Positions 12,801-24,902 of a DNA stretch of 64,000 nucleotides are shown here, piece after piece. The position numbers were made by a program, and so were the translations under genes. The first letter of the stretch is position 1, and every line of letters starts with the position of its first letter. The stretch lies in contig NC_057761.1 in assembly GCF_010389155.1 (NCBI RefSeq), forward strand, positions 55,736,587 to 55,800,586, written 5' to 3'. The stretch is from Erigeron canadensis. Taxonomy: Eukaryota; Streptophyta; Magnoliopsida; Asterales; Asteraceae. The notes under the pieces are model-generated. The model saw only the letters and a list, made by a program, of their open reading frames with translations. It was not told the DNA's origin and searched no databases.

Positions 12801-13919
12801 ATTAGAGGGTAGCAATATGGGCGGGTTGAGTCAGTAAAAGCTTCTTTTTCTCAATAATAAAAATAAATATAATATAAGCTGGATATCTGTATCAAATATA
12901 AACCACTTCACTAATACTCTTGATTTTTCAAAAGTAATTTAGGAGGTTTTATGCATCAAAAACACTTTTGTCGATTTTTGTATCATTTTCTTTCAAGATC
13001 TTTTCTACTAATTTGTTTTACCTTTTTGACCTGTAAGAGACGATGCATAACCCAAATGATCCCATTATAAGTAATTAAGTATACTGATCGAAGTAGCTAC
13101 TCTGGTTACAATTTTTATGATATGCTGATATACATACATGGCACTTGTTTCTCTTAAAACCTAATGGCGATCTTTTGGGGTTTGTAGTCAATTCGAAGAG
13201 AAGTTTGAGGATGCTGATAGTGGCGAACAACCAATGACAGCACCGGTTGCAACTAATTCTGGCTCTGATTGTAATCCAAAGGTGACTACTGAACCACATG
13301 GTCCACATCCACAACATGTTAATAGTATGAACTCCGATCCTAATTTACCTGAAGGTTCGCCTAGCAGGATCATGAGGATAGTTCCTTCAGAAGTTGATGT
13401 AAGTAATTATGTTTCTTGTACAGTTTATGTGCTAAAAGTTAAAACATGCTCCTTACAAGATTAATATATATTTCGTACTTTTTGCAGAATGATGCAGACT
13501 ATTGGCTTCTATCAGACCGAGAAGTTCCTCTGACAGATATGTGGAACACAGAGTGTATCCTTTCTTCTTTGCTCTTCGATTGATATGTACATATATAGTA
13601 TCAAGGTTTTTATGATGTTTAACATATCATATAATCCAGATAAGGGGCCTGACTATTTGTCCAATATTTTGTGGTAAAGAAACTAGACTGTTTAAGATGC
13701 AAAACAATAATGTGAATTTACTTGTATAATGATAGGCATATAGATGTCCTTAGTTAACCAAAAAAAGAAATATCCTTGACTAGTTGTATAGTACCCGGAA
13801 TCCAGTGGGATGGTGTTGACTTACTTAGTGAAGAGTTCGGGTTGGCAGAAGTTGGGACACCAAGACCAACTACCCCATCTGGTCAGGCTGATGCAACCTC
13901 TAACGGTGCACCAAGGTGA
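9802..13919 (+). CDS. E2F: E2F transcription factor (E2FA/E2FB type)
   Basis: Activates or represses G1/S genes as a heterodimer with DP under retinoblastoma-related control, in the nucleus. Fourteen exons: 9802-10032, 10707-10899, 11502-11555, 11653-11738, 11830-11918, 12015-12069, 12138-12190, 12275-12325, 12404-12452, 12558-12623, 12708-12784, 13188-13398, 13488-13554, 13792-13919. They give 1410 nt, 469 residues, the usual length. The N-terminus has the plant motif [15 protein letters not shown]. The winged-helix DNA-binding domain spans about 152-219 ([30 protein letters not shown]). A leucine-zipper region and marked box follow ([37 protein letters not shown]). The RB-binding end lies at about 406-450 ([17 protein letters not shown]). 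Having one DNA-binding domain plus an activation region excludes DEL and DP proteins. Exon 9 has an alternative in-frame acceptor, and the last codons overlap a strong donor (see findings). Confidence 0.95.
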
Positions 13920-14921
13920 GCTACATACAACAATAAACATCAAAACAGTCAACTAAATCAGCCGGGAAATGTGGTTTTCATATTGAAGACCCATCTTAGA
14001 TTGCCAGGCGGATACAATGAGAGAGAAGGGAAATCCAGGTAGGAAGGAGGTTTATTGTACAGTAGAAGAAAATTCCGTTGGAGCTGGTTGGGAATAAAAC
14101 TTGATTATGTTTTTGTTCTATACCAACAATCTCCTTGCAATAGTTGTAACTTGTACTTGTATTTTCATTTTTTAATTAACTTTTAATTATAATAGTAATG
14201 AATGTGGTTGCTAATTTTATACTCTTTAACCTTTAAGTAGCAATAGCAATTAGTAAAAGCTATTTACTCACATATATATGAATCGCTCACTAAATCAATT
14301 TTTTTTTTCTTACTTTCAGTTATATGAATTCATTTATTTTGTAAGATGTGACCAAATTGTTGGATTGGATCTCAAAAAGCATCATTCCACTTTTTTTGTC
14401 TGCATGTTACATTAGAACATAAAAATTCGTATATATTGTATAATGTGAATCTTTGAAAGATATTATTGATTAATTTTCCTAATTTAATACATTATAGACA
14501 AATCAGATGCCACTATAGAGATGCTATTGCCACAATGCTTTCCATAAAATATTTCTCAAAAGGGTATTTTATTTAGTAACTCACGAATCAGATATCGCAC
14601 TTAAAGGCTAATTTCAAAACTAATACAATAATTATTTGCAATTAATACTAAATCAGGAATTTGAAATACAAGGTTTTAACTAATATAGAAGGGATTATGA
14701 TTAATATATACGGAGTAATTTATAGGAATAGAAATGATATAGAAATCTTGGAAGAAAATATATACAAAAAGGCTGCTGGTTAAGACATCGACAGTATACG
14801 CCAATCATTATCTTTACTCATACTACAAAAGACTACTACAAAACATCTTTTCAAAATACGTATCTTTTTCATTATCATATATCCCTGTCTCTATAACCTC
14901 TCAAGTTTCATCTTCTCTGCT
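13920..14921. other. E2F 3' end and spacer
   Basis: Contains the E2F 3' UTR, or a possible extra small terminal exon at 14000-14042, then about 800 bp of AT-rich DNA that should include the promoter of the next gene. No repeat with clear ends was seen. Confidence 0.45.
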
Positions 14922-15332
14922 ATGGCCGCCGTCGCTAATGACACCACAACACCACCCATCTCCACCACCACTACTACCACCAGAGCCACGTCGTCATCAT
15001 CATCATCATCTTATTCTTCTTCTTCAATGGATTTCGAGTTGGCCTCCATCAAACCACCTGTTTATAATTACACCTCTCTCCGTGACATCCTTCCATCAGC
15101 AGGGATCGTCGTGCAGTCTCCAAGAGGAGTTCCATGCTATGCAGCTCATCACTTGGGTGGTTATGAAATATCGATACGTAACCGTCTTGTTAAACAGGCG
15201 GCATGGGCTTATTTACAACCCATGTCAACCACCCCAGAATCCGATGGACCCGCCTTTTTCCACCGGATTTGGAACCGATTCTCCGGTACCATCCTTCGTG
15301 TCGTAGCCGTCTTCTTCAATTGTATTCTCTGA
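14922..15332 (+). CDS. Conserved plant protein of unknown function, 136 aa
   Basis: Single-exon gene. Residues 1-35 are low-complexity Thr/Ser tracts, encoded partly by a TCA/CAT repeat. A conserved-looking core follows: MDFELASIKPP (36-46), YTSLRDILPS (50-59), then YEISIRNRLVKQAAWAYLQP (81-100). The C-terminus has FFHRIWNRF and a hydrophobic tail ending at 136, possibly a membrane or amphipathic segment. I recall similar short unnamed proteins in other eudicots with the RNRLVKQAAWAYLQPMS core, but I cannot assign a function. It is convergent with the HVA22-like gene, whose stop lies about 210 bp downstream. The start was chosen as the first ATG; Met36 in the same frame sits right before the conserved part and is a possible alternative. 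Confidence 0.75.
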   Translation: MAAVANDTTTPPISTTTTTTRATSSSSSSSYSSSSMDFELASIKPPVYNYTSLRDILPSAGIVVQSPRGVPCYAAHHLGGYEISIRNRLVKQAAWAYLQPMSTTPESDGPAFFHRIWNRFSGTILRVVAVFFNCIL

Positions 15333-15465
15333 TAATTTATGTCTTCCAACACAAAAACCAGAAGATAATTGACCCTAAAGGTGGTATAACCCCATCTTTG
15401 ATTTTCTTAATTTCTTAATTTGTAGAAGCAAAATGTTAATAAGAATAGAATGAATGAATACAAGT

Positions 15466-15488
15466 TTTTTTTTTTTTTTTTTTTTTTT
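15466..15488. repeat. Poly(T) tract between convergent genes
   Basis: An uninterrupted run of about 23 T bases between the stop of the 136-aa protein gene and the stop of the HVA22-like gene. Simple sequence, likely length-variable. Confidence 0.8.
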
Positions 15489-15544
15489 CTGTGTTTTTTT
15501 GGTTTCTTTACAATTTGTACATCGAGCATTGTATGTTTAAGGAA

Positions 15545-18500
15545 TCAGAGGCCCCTGGATCGTCGAAATCTCAGCCAAACGGGTTCTCTATGACCTGGAA
15601 CTGAATTAGACGATCTACTTGGTGATGGTGGAAGATGGAGTTCTTCAGCGTATACAGGGTGATGTCGGCTGGTGTTTGGCAGTGGTGGAGCGGTGGGTGT
15701 GGTTGTGGTTGTGGGTGTGGCTTCCCACCTCTCTTCTGACAGAACTGATCGGAAAAATGAGGTTGGGTTGACAGGAGGTGGCGGAGGGCGTCCATCTCCG
15801 GAGTTTTGATGACTTTGTAAAACCTGTTTGATAAAAAGAAAAGGTTACAAAATTTAGAATGTAGCATTAGTGAACAACAATTTATGAAAAAAGATTGCTG
15901 AGACGAATTGAATTAAGGAAGAACTATGTTTTGTGAGAATCAAACCATTCAAGCGATGTGATACATACTGATATAAGTTGGTCTCAGGTTCCGTGTAACG
16001 GCTCAAAACAAGTCAACTTAGGTGCAAGTTGAAATGGGCCAGGTTAAGTTGATTTGATTAGACTTTCTACTTTATAAAATTATATCAGGGAGTCATATAT
16101 GGTTTTGGTAACAACTCGATACAAGCAGGGAGGGAGCCAGTAGGGAGACTGGCGGGTGCTTAGCCCCCGCCAACCGTCCATGCTTTTCATTGCAAGGCTA
16201 GCTCATAACTAACTAGTACAAAGGTCTTTTCGAACCAAGTAACCTCCAATCTATAAATGTTTGATTTCTAGCCATGACGGTGCAAGTAAAACCTTTACAT
16301 TGGGTTCATAAACGTAAACCATTGTAATAAAATTTTATTTTACTAACATTTTATTAAAATGGTTATGTCTTTTCACATTATATTATATACAACGATCAGA
16401 AAAGATATATGGTTGAGTCTCCCTCAACGTTAAATCCTGGCTCTCTGGATACAAGTAAGTGTAGGTATGCATAGGTTGTCTTGAAAAGCAACTTTTGGGA
16501 CATCGAATTGTAACAACATTATTCAACAAAAGAATGATCTATTTAACTCAAACAGAAGTTATATGCATTAATATTACACTGGGGACCTCCCCCCACCCCA
16601 ATATATACTCAACAATATACATTCAAACCTATTTAAAAAAACCAACATATGCAAAAGAAATGCCTTGAAAAAGAAGGGGAAAAAGATGATACCTCAAGAG
16701 GTCTTGAAGGCTTGGATACTAAATACTGAAAGATTTCAAAGAACTTTGTTTGACCCAATTCTGTAGAATTCTGCCAATAATAAATGGCCACGTCCCATGC
16801 TTTAGCCCTCAGTTCCTTTAAACTTCTTTCTATATCTGTTTCATGCCTTTCTACAAATGGTCTCAACATTGCTTCATATACATACCAGGTTCCCTGCACA
16901 AAAATGGTCCCAAACTTACCTTTTTATTATACCCATATCATATCATATAATTACAACTTTTTATTTTGCGCCAATCTATGGTATTGCCCTACATGAAGTT
17001 CTTAGGTTTTGTTTACCTTAGTTTTCGGATACCATAAATAGATAATGAGGGCTAGCTTCATTTCACCATACATGGGCACCCTACAAATATTTCATTACAA
17101 AAATAGGTTAAGTTTAACCGGCTTGGGTTCACACGGTTGTAAGTATTAAACAAAAACATACCATGACATGAACAAATCACCAACCCTGTCAAAAACGGTA
17201 AGTATTGCAACGATCACCCTGAAAAGAAATTAAAAGTAGTTACTCAATACGTAACCAACAATCCACATGATCATATCGTTAAAATTTAAACCACCCGGAA
17301 CACGTTACATAAAAGTTGCAGACTTTATGAAAAATGTTTTTATTTATTCGGTGGAAAAAGATCAAATTCTTTCGAAAATAACAATCATGTAATTAAAATT
17401 TTGCTATATTGTGCAAAAGCTCAACTCAAAGAAAAGAGACATAGAAGCAAACATGTACCATGTGAATTTACATCATCATTATCACTCAAAACCTCTCAAA
17501 TAGCATGACTCGTGTGGTCCCCTATTCTTTACATAACTAAAAGTTAAATGAAATCTTGAATATGAAGGGTTTGCAGGAAAGCACACAATCGCATATCCAT
17601 TGTTTTAATTATCCTTGATTGTTTGCGTGCACACTAAAATACTTCATTCCAGTAGTTAGATACAATAGTACACACATTAGATTCATTGACTTTTGATGAA
17701 TCATATCGGGGCATGCTTATATCTAACCTTAAAGAATGAGTAACTTAACCAAGATACTATCAAAAAAAGAACGAGTTGAAATCGCTAAACGTCTACTTTA
17801 TTTTTATTTTATTAACAGCTAACGCCTAATCTAAACACTTACAACTTTTAAACCGCTTTAGATTATTATTGTGACTATAACTTTTATAATCATACTTAAC
17901 ACATAAATATTTTTAAAGAAATTGACAAACAATATATTCTCAACCCGACCCAATTCAATTTGGTCAAGCTAGTAATAAAAACTGTTTTAACCCAAATTCA
18001 TTACCCTACCCCATCCACCTGCCACCTCAAGGTATCATTTTTATCATGTGAAGATAAATAGAAAGTGACACCATATAATAAATTATATATGTAGGAAATA
18101 GGATGCTTCAAGGATTTGACTAAACCATTGGTTGATTAAGACATGTTCAAGCAACTAAAACTCCATCATGTCAATTGGCAAACACATGTCTCTTTCAATA
18201 ATTAGAACAAAAAGTAACTTGCAAACCTTATCATTAGTACTTAACATCATCCAATATTCTTTAGGTGCCTAATCATGAAAGTTTTCTAACAACAAATTAT
18301 CTAATATTTCATTATCATGAAAAAGCTAAATATATCCCTCAATCTATAACCTCCATGAACAAATAAGAAATGAAACAAGTAGTTGACCAAACACACAATT
18401 AGGTCAACTTTTCAAGATTAAAAGTTAAACAAGACAATAATAATAGATGAAAAAACTCACCAATATTGACACCAGAATCTTAATTCTCCATTCTCAACTC

Positions 18501-18707
18501 CATGTTTCTCAATGGTTTTAAAACACTCAAAAGCTGGATATGCATATCCAAGAATCAAACTGCATCCATTACAAAACATGGATTAAAATTCCTTGTATCC
18601 AAACACTAATTAGTTCCCCAAATTAAAACTAAAAATTTCTTTTTTTTTAATAGATTTTTTAAGAAAATGACTTACACAAGACTGTTTGTGATGAGCTCTC
18701 CCAACAT
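15545..18707 (-). CDS. HVA22-like protein (TB2/DP1 family, i/j type)
   Basis: Member of the HVA22/DP1/Yop1 reticulon-like family that shapes tubular ER membrane; several plant members respond to ABA or stress. Six exons on the minus strand: 18707-18676, 18559-18461, 17218-17162, 17080-17017, 16893-16693, 15823-15545, giving 243 residues. The start MLGELITNSLV leads straight into LILGYAYPAFECFKTIEKHG and ELRFWCQYW, the family signature. Hydrophobic hairpin segments are about 8-22, 44-62 and 68-80. Then come YLWYPKTKGTWYVYEAMLRP and a charged helix (ETDIERSLKELRAKAWD). The long C-terminal tail (152-243) is Pro/Thr-rich, as in the extended h/i/j/k subgroup rather than the short a-e forms. The last intron (15824-16692) contains a GC-rich patch with an inverted GGCGGG...CCCGCC at about 16150-16175, probably repeat debris. 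Confidence 0.9.
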
Positions 18708-18761
18708 GTTTTTCTTCTAACAATCTTCCCCTTTTGCCGCCAAATTTGTAAGCTAATTTCA

Positions 18762-19122
18762 CTGTACATATATTGATCATCAAACAAATTTACACAAAAA
18801 TAATCAATTTGGATTAAAACCCAAGTCAAAGTACAACAAATACTCTAATAATTAATCCAAATAAACAAAAGTGAAAAAGATGAATACAGTCAGCTGAGAA
18901 TAATTCTTTTTTCGATAAATTAAATCTTTACATAAAGCAATAAAAAAAAAATTTTCTTGAAATCGCCACAAAATCTCAGATGAATCCAATCTAGATAAAT
19001 CAAGATTAACATTTTCAATCAATCAATTTTTCAAATTTGCAAAACCCACAATTAGAATCAAGAAAACACAAATTAAGTTAAGTATGAAGAACAATATGTG
19101 GGGATCATGGAGCACATTATAC
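18762..19122 (-). other. Likely 5' UTR intron of the HVA22-like gene
   Basis: On the minus strand there is a donor AAG/GTATAATG at 19123/19122 and an acceptor TGTACAG at 18762, with untranslated sequence on both sides and no other ATG-led frame of note. The acceptor lies 54 bp before the start codon. Inferred from splice-site quality only. Confidence 0.4.
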
Positions 19123-19236
19123 CTTAGTAAGTAAGAAAAAGATTGTTGATTTTTGAAAATATAAATGGGTTTAAAAAATTAAGTAGAGAAAGCTGCAAAT
19201 GGAGGAAATTTGTTGAAGAAGGAAGTGGTGTTTTTA

Positions 19237-19243
19237 TTATATA
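19237..19243 (-). promoter_or_regulatory. TATA box candidate for the HVA22-like gene
   Basis: TATATAA on the minus strand, about 530 bp before the start codon and about 115 bp before the proposed 5' UTR donor. Transcription would start near 19205-19212. Position and motif only. Confidence 0.4.
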
Positions 19244-19939
19244 AGCATGTGTGTGTATGTATATGTATGTGTGTATATTTATGTTATAAAAGTAAGCGGT
19301 TGGGGAAGTGGGGTTTACTTGCCTCCAACGCCTCTTGTAAACTTTCTTGTAGGCTTATTTGGAAAATGGATATTACAAATTTATTAAATATTAATTATTA
19401 ATTAATAGGTTTTGGTCATTTCATCGATTTATATAAGTTTGTTATATATTTTCAAAGATTATTACCAAACTAAATACTTTGTTAGTATCTGTTAGGTTTT
19501 TATCAATGATAATTAATGAAAATAACTACATAGAAGTATCGAACATTGAGTTTGCACTTAAGATCATTTCTATTTATGTGTGACAGGCAATGCGATAAAG
19601 ACTAATATATCAAGGTTTGTTGGAGCTTAAAAGTGATGAATGTGTGATGTAGCCATATAGGTATAAGCACCGGACAAAGCCCAACAAAACTCGGGTTGGA
19701 TTCAGGTGGATCTCCAGTTTTTGAGGTCATTTGTTCATACCTAGTGTGATATAGGTTAAAGTGATATCAATCATTTTGATAGCCGGTGTGATGCAATTGT
19801 TTTTCATTTTTCTCAAATATTAAAAGTTTAATTTTCAGTTCGATAATTGAAAAAAAGAAAAAAAGGATTAATTGTCATAACAATGTAATATTCATGTGAC
19901 ACCATTATTTTTAAGTATAATAATATTGAGAGTTAAGAA

Positions 19940-20299
19940 CAAGGTTGTAAAAATGCCCCGAGTACCCAAAATAAACTCCTGACTCCCCACCTCATCGAGT
20001 CGAGTCTGATTTAAGAGTTTTTCAACCTTGATACGAACAAAATGATGATGGAGCGTGAATCTATCAACTAATCTAACGTTTGAATTATTATGTTAATGAT
20101 TTTAAATAATTATGTTTAAATTTGAAGTTTGGAATATTTTTTTAAAGTTCTATTACATATGATTTCAAAAATACTTATGTTTGTATATAAATTTTTAATC
20201 CGAATTCTCCCCGAGTTGAGTCTGATTCTCCAAAAAATCATGACTCCCCTAGTCCCCCACTCGCCGAGTCGAGTTTGAGTCACAATTTTCCCAACCTTG
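19940..20299. mobile_element. hAT-type MITE, 360 bp
   Basis: Ends CAAGGTTG and CAACCTTG, with an 8-bp near-perfect target duplication GTTAAGAA (19932-19939) and ATTAAGAA (20300-20307). The interior repeats GAGTCGAGTCTGA / CCGAGTTGAGTCTGA motifs, some in inverted orientation. A second internal TCAACCTTGAT near 20018 may mark an older nested end. No coding capacity. Confidence 0.7.
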
Positions 20300-20387
20300 A
20301 TTAAGAATATTGATAGTTAAAAACGTGCTAGGTATTGCTATATTAACTTTTGCATTTTAGTACAAATCAATCTCTCTTTTTTTCTTA

Positions 20388-20756
20388 TCTTTACTTTTAT
20401 ATAAATAAAAAACCTCTTTTTCTTATTAATTTTTTATCTTCAAAAAATTAAAAATATCTTTAGTTTTCAACAAATTATCAATCCACACACTATATCTATT
20501 TAAAATATCTCTAAAATATTTTTTAATTTTATTTACATTCAAACTATCACTTTTATTTATTCACTAATTTATATATTTTTCACATAATATATCTATAATA
20601 CTTTTGTTGAAATTATTTACAACAAACATTTATTAACTCTTAAAATAACTACACTACCTTTACATTAATTACTTTTAGATTAATAATCACACCATTATCG
20701 CCACCACTGCTAATCTGCCATTAACTATAGCCGCCGCATTGCACGGGTATATGTAG
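20388..20756 (+). mobile_element. Short Helitron, 3' end decayed
   Basis: The 5' end TCTTTACTTTTATATAAATA follows an A. The 3' side has CCGCATTGCACGGG (20734-20747) as a degenerate hairpin, then TATATGTAG where CTAG would be expected. The interior is AT-rich with CGCCACCACTGC near the 3' end. It matches the copy at 46287-46554 in layout. No coding sequence. Confidence 0.5.
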
Positions 20757-21526
20757 AACCTTTCACATCTTAGTATTTTAATCTATAAAAACTATGGAGA
20801 CCCAATCATTTATCCATTATACAATAAATATTAAAATATTAATATGGAGGAGTTCCATTCTAAAACTTAAATATCTAACAATCATATCCTCATTTTTTTC
20901 ATATATATATATATATATAATACGAGTATATAAATATAAATATAATAATAAAACTTAAGTTCCACATAATGACATAAGTTCCAACCAAAAAAAAAAAAAA
21001 AAAAAAGTTCCAACAACAATAAGTATAAAATGGTTTATGTTGCTTCCTTCGGCGGTGATATAGTTAAGAAATAAATGTGAAAGTAGTGAGGCCGCACACG
21101 ATGTGCGTGTTATATATTTCAGAATAGAGAAGGCCGGGAGTAAATAGTTTAGATAACACTAGTGGTAACATTGCCTACACTATGACTATCATGTAAGTAG
21201 AGGTATGTGTATAGGTCGATTTCCCTGGTTTGAATCGATTTTTGAATTGTCACTTCGATTTTTGCTCGTCCTCACGTGGTAGTTAGGAGCAGTGGTCATA
21301 TAGAAGCGGGGAATAAGAAAAGATTATTGTATTATATTTTATTAGATGACAAAAATTGACGATGAAACACAATTTAAATTTTAAACTGAACAATATTGTC
21401 CAATCTTGTAATGCAAAGAACCAAAACACTTTAAGTAAACGGATATAAAAATGATTTATATAACTATGACAAGTAAACATCATCCAATAACGATGACACT
21501 GACAAACAATGATTTAGAAGTTATAA

Positions 21527-21897
21527 GGCTATCCAGAGTGGTATTGCTGGATGTTGGGCTACTTTCACCACTGCGCGCCATGTGGCATATTGGGTTGCTG
21601 GGGGTTGCCTGGGAAAAAAGAGGGAGTGGTATTGCTTGAAAGGTGGGTAGGTTAATGATTGATTTATATTTTATTTTTCCTTTTTTACCATTTAATATTA
21701 ATTAAAAATACATAAAGTCTAGCAAAAAAACAAAAGAATAGGAAAGATGCACGTGGGTTACCTCGAATCCTCCCCTCTCCCTTGCAACCTCTGCGGGTTG
21801 CTTCATGTGTGGGTTGCTACCGCGGGCTGGCGTAGCCGGCAACTCGGGGGCGAAATCCAGTGGATTGCTACCGGGTTTGCTATCACTCCGGTTAGCC
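21527..21897. mobile_element. PIF/Harbinger (Tourist-like) MITE, 371 bp
   Basis: Ends GGCTATCCAGAGTGGTATTG and, reversed, GGCTAACCGGAGTGATAGC; target duplication TAA on both sides (21524-21526, 21898-21900). It is less AT-rich than its surroundings. Internal near-duplicate blocks GGGTTGCTGG / GGATTGCTAC lie in subterminal positions. No coding capacity. Confidence 0.72.
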
Positions 21898-22308
21898 TAA
21901 ATAAACGTACATAAACGATATGGACATGTATATTCTGATCATTCATAAAACGGAAGACTAACAAAGTAACAAGTACAATTGATATTGAATAGATGTTTTT
22001 AGTCTTTTGACGGAACTTTAAATCAATAGAAACAAGGGACAAATATGACATTATTACATGTGTTAATTATGAAAATATTACATGTGAATGCTGCTACGTG
22101 TTGGTATGATACAAGAATCAAAGAACACGTCGGTCGTAGTGTAAGAAATTTTATGGCAGAACCCAATGATCTATATCACGTATAAATTTGTTTTGATTTG
22201 CCATCAACATACAATTTCTATTCTATGATTCTAGAATAGCATAGCATTGAATGAAATAGTGAAATTTTCATGCTCCAAGAATTTTGTTGTTCAGGCTAGT
22301 AGTCCACG

Positions 22309-22752
22309 CAATGTTTTAAATACCGGTATTTTGGTTGTAATGGTCGGGTACCCGGTACCGGTATACCGACCGGTACGTACCGGCACGGTAATTTAATTTT
22401 TGTATTTTTATTTTTATAGAAATCCTACAAAACTTGTTACAATTTAACGAAAATAGTTAAAATACAAATACAATCCACTCAAAAATAATACCAAATAAGT
22501 ATTTCATAACAAAATATAAGTTTTAAAGTATAAATAACATTACATAACATCAAAGTATCAAAAAATAATTTTAAAAAAAGTTTTAAAAAAATTTATCAAA
22601 ATACCGGTATTACCATTCCGGTAATACCAAAAAATACCGAAAATACCAGTCAGTATTGAATAGTGAAAATATCGGACAAAATACCGGGATAGTTGTATCG
22701 GGGTACCACCCGGTATCCGGTATCCCGGGTAATACCGGTATTTAAAACACTG
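22309..22752. mobile_element. hAT MITE with perfect 8-bp target duplication, 444 bp
   Basis: Terminal inverted repeats CAATGTTTTAAATACCGGTA and, reversed, CAGTGTTTTAAATACCGGTA; flanking target duplication AGTCCACG at 22301-22308 and 22753-22760 is perfect. Both subterminal regions carry many ACCGGTA/TACCGG units in both orientations. The perfect duplication suggests fairly recent insertion. Confidence 0.85.
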
Positions 22753-23197
22753 AGTCCACGCACCTCGCCCAGCACCGATGTAACACATATCAACGATTTA
22801 GTGAACTAAGAAATGTCTATCTTTTGAAACAAATTATGTCGAAAATAGATATACTTTTTTTTAAAGGAAAATTAAACTAATGACGCTTTTCTAATTCAAA
22901 AGTAATATATTTTACTACTTTTTTATTGAAAAAAAATCCAATTAACTATTTCTTTCTTAAACAATAAAACCAACTAAAAATAAACAGAGTTATTGAAAAA
23001 GTAAAGATAAGGTGAAGTAAGACTCAAAGTGAAAGTGACTGAGGAGTTTTGGTTGACTATTTTTTTACTAGCGGACAGAAATGCAAAATTTTGTAAGTAA
23101 GAAGAAAGATTCAACCATTGAATCAAATTAACTCCCACATGTAATCCGAACTCTTTCAAAGTCTACATGTAACAAGAATCAGTAAAATTGAAACTTA

Positions 23198-23494
23198 GGA
23201 CGCATTTGGTTTACAGAATGTTTTTGGAAGAAATGAAATTTTTAGAAGGAATTAGAATCTGAAAGAACAGAATTTGACGGAATGTTTTGATTTTTTGAGA
23301 ATTCAAGTAACATAAGGAATGAAATTCATTCCTCCATCCCCATGGAATGAAGATTCCATCAAATGATGGAATGTTTACATTCCTACGGAATGGGATTTCT
23401 TATTCTTTGAACAACTAAACGCACTAAAGAATGAAATTCAATTCCAATTCCAATTCCATTAGATTCTATCAAATTCTGTGAAACAAACGCGACC
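23198..23494. mobile_element. PIF/Harbinger MITE, 297 bp
   Basis: Ends GGACGCATTTGGTTTACAGA and, reversed, GGTCGCGTTTGTTTCACAGA; target duplication TTA at 23195-23197 and 23495-23497. The interior is rich in GGAATG / CATTCC units in both orientations. No coding capacity. Confidence 0.75.
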
Positions 23495-23715
23495 TTATAT
23501 AAGTTACTTAGCCAGTTAAATTTATAGAACAAATGTTTTGATGAATAAAAAACGAATTTATTCGAAAGTTTCATCAGATTAACTTTTTTGAAATGTTCAA
23601 TTTAGGTACATCAAAAACAGTGGTGTTATCGTTTCGTTACCAGTTAAAAACAATTACTAGTAGGTTTTTATTTTTTATTTTTTGCAATTTTAAAGTTTCT
23701 TCATATTCACTTAAA

Positions 23716-23752
23716 CTAGATTATAACCTGCGTAAAACGTGAGAGAAACACA
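23716..23752 (-). mobile_element. Helitron 3' end fragment
   Basis: Read on the minus strand: CACGTTTTACGCAGG (a degenerate hairpin), then TTATAATCTAG followed by T. This resembles plant Helitron 3' ends. A head-to-head pair of possible 5' ends lies near 24000-24010, but the matching start is not clear, so only the end is called. Confidence 0.35.
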
Positions 23753-24113
23753 AAAAAAATAAAAATAAATACATTTTACGTATAAAAAACTGACAAAATA
23801 ACTGGAAAAAGATAATCAAAAATATAAAAATAGCTAAAAGAATACAAAAAAATATATAAAAACTGGTATAAGAAAGACTAAAATAAAAACAATCACATAA
23901 GTTAGCGAATGAGAGACTAACTTTCTACAACTTCATCGGCTGAATAACTTCTAATTGAATAACGTTTTCTTTTATTACCTTCATATAAATTTATTTTATA
24001 TAATATACCAATAAACTAAAACAGGATGAAGACATCCTATTACCGACACGTGGTGTTCTATTTATAGCGGCATATAAAGTTTCTCTTTCTTTTAATATTT
24101 ATTAAAGATGTAA

Positions 24114-24902
24114 GGGAAAATTACACTTTTGGTCACTAAACTTGACACGTTTTTCACTTTTAGTCACTAAACTTCAAAAATTGCAAATTATACACTGAAC
24201 TTGACATATTTTTTCACTTTTGGTCACCGCGTCAACTTTGTTAGTTTTTCTCCGTTAACTTGCCCAGATTCGTTAATTTTTTTTCACTTTTCGTTCTTCC
24301 CATTATTCCATAACTAAAATCGATAATCGGTCCAACTTCAGATCTTATATATTGTTTTGGCCGATTAGTGAAAATACATATTCATTTATTATGTTTTGAA
24401 ACAAATTTTTTATGTTTACAGTTTACTATCTGTTGGTTATATAGTAGTTTGATTAGATGAAATAATTGTTTTTTTTTAAACGACGATGAAATAATTGTTA
24501 TTGAAATTTTTATTTATAAAGATAGATTTATTTAGTGGCTATGTTTGAATTTTGAGTCTTCTTATGTCTACTTTAACCGTAATTTTTTTTTAGTGTGTTA
24601 TATAAACTTATATAGTTTTTCTTAATTCATTTTATTAACTATTAATAAACGAAAATAAAAAAATGATATTGTAATGTTTACCTGAAGTAACATGTTGTAG
24701 GTTTTTCTGATAATCTATAACGCCTTATGATTTAACCGTAAATGAATCTGGGCAACTTAATGGAGCAAAACTAACGAAACTGGGCGATGTGACCAAAAGT
24801 AAAAAAAGGTGACAAGTTCAGTGTATAATTTGTAATTTTTGAAGTTTAGTAACTAAAAGAGAAAAATGTGCCAAGTTCAGGGACCAAAAGTGTAATTTTT
24901 CC
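24114..24902. mobile_element. Mutator-type element with long inverted ends, 789 bp
   Basis: Inverted ends of at least 100 bp: GGGAAAATTACACTTTTGGT on the left and, reversed, GGAAAAATTACACTTTTGGT on the right, continuing through TAAACTTCAAAAATT and ATTATACACTGAACTTG. Target duplication of 9 bp with one difference: AAGATGTAA (24105-24113) and AATATGTAA (24903-24911). Long inverted ends plus a 9-bp duplication indicate a Mutator-like element. It carries no transposase. Related to the element at 28391-29457. Confidence 0.78.

Noticed and set aside
14938..15306. His/Pro-rich open frame overlapping the 136-aa gene
   Set aside because: A shifted frame of the same CAC/ACC-rich DNA; the chosen frame carries the conserved-looking core.
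16130..16200. GC-rich patch in the HVA22-like last intron as an exon
   Set aside because: No frame joins the flanking exons; it contains an inverted GGCGGG/CCCGCC and looks like repeat debris.
21088..21125. Possible Helitron 3' hairpin (CGCACACGATGTGCG)
   Set aside because: A hairpin is present, but no CTRR-T end or A-TC start could be placed on either strand.
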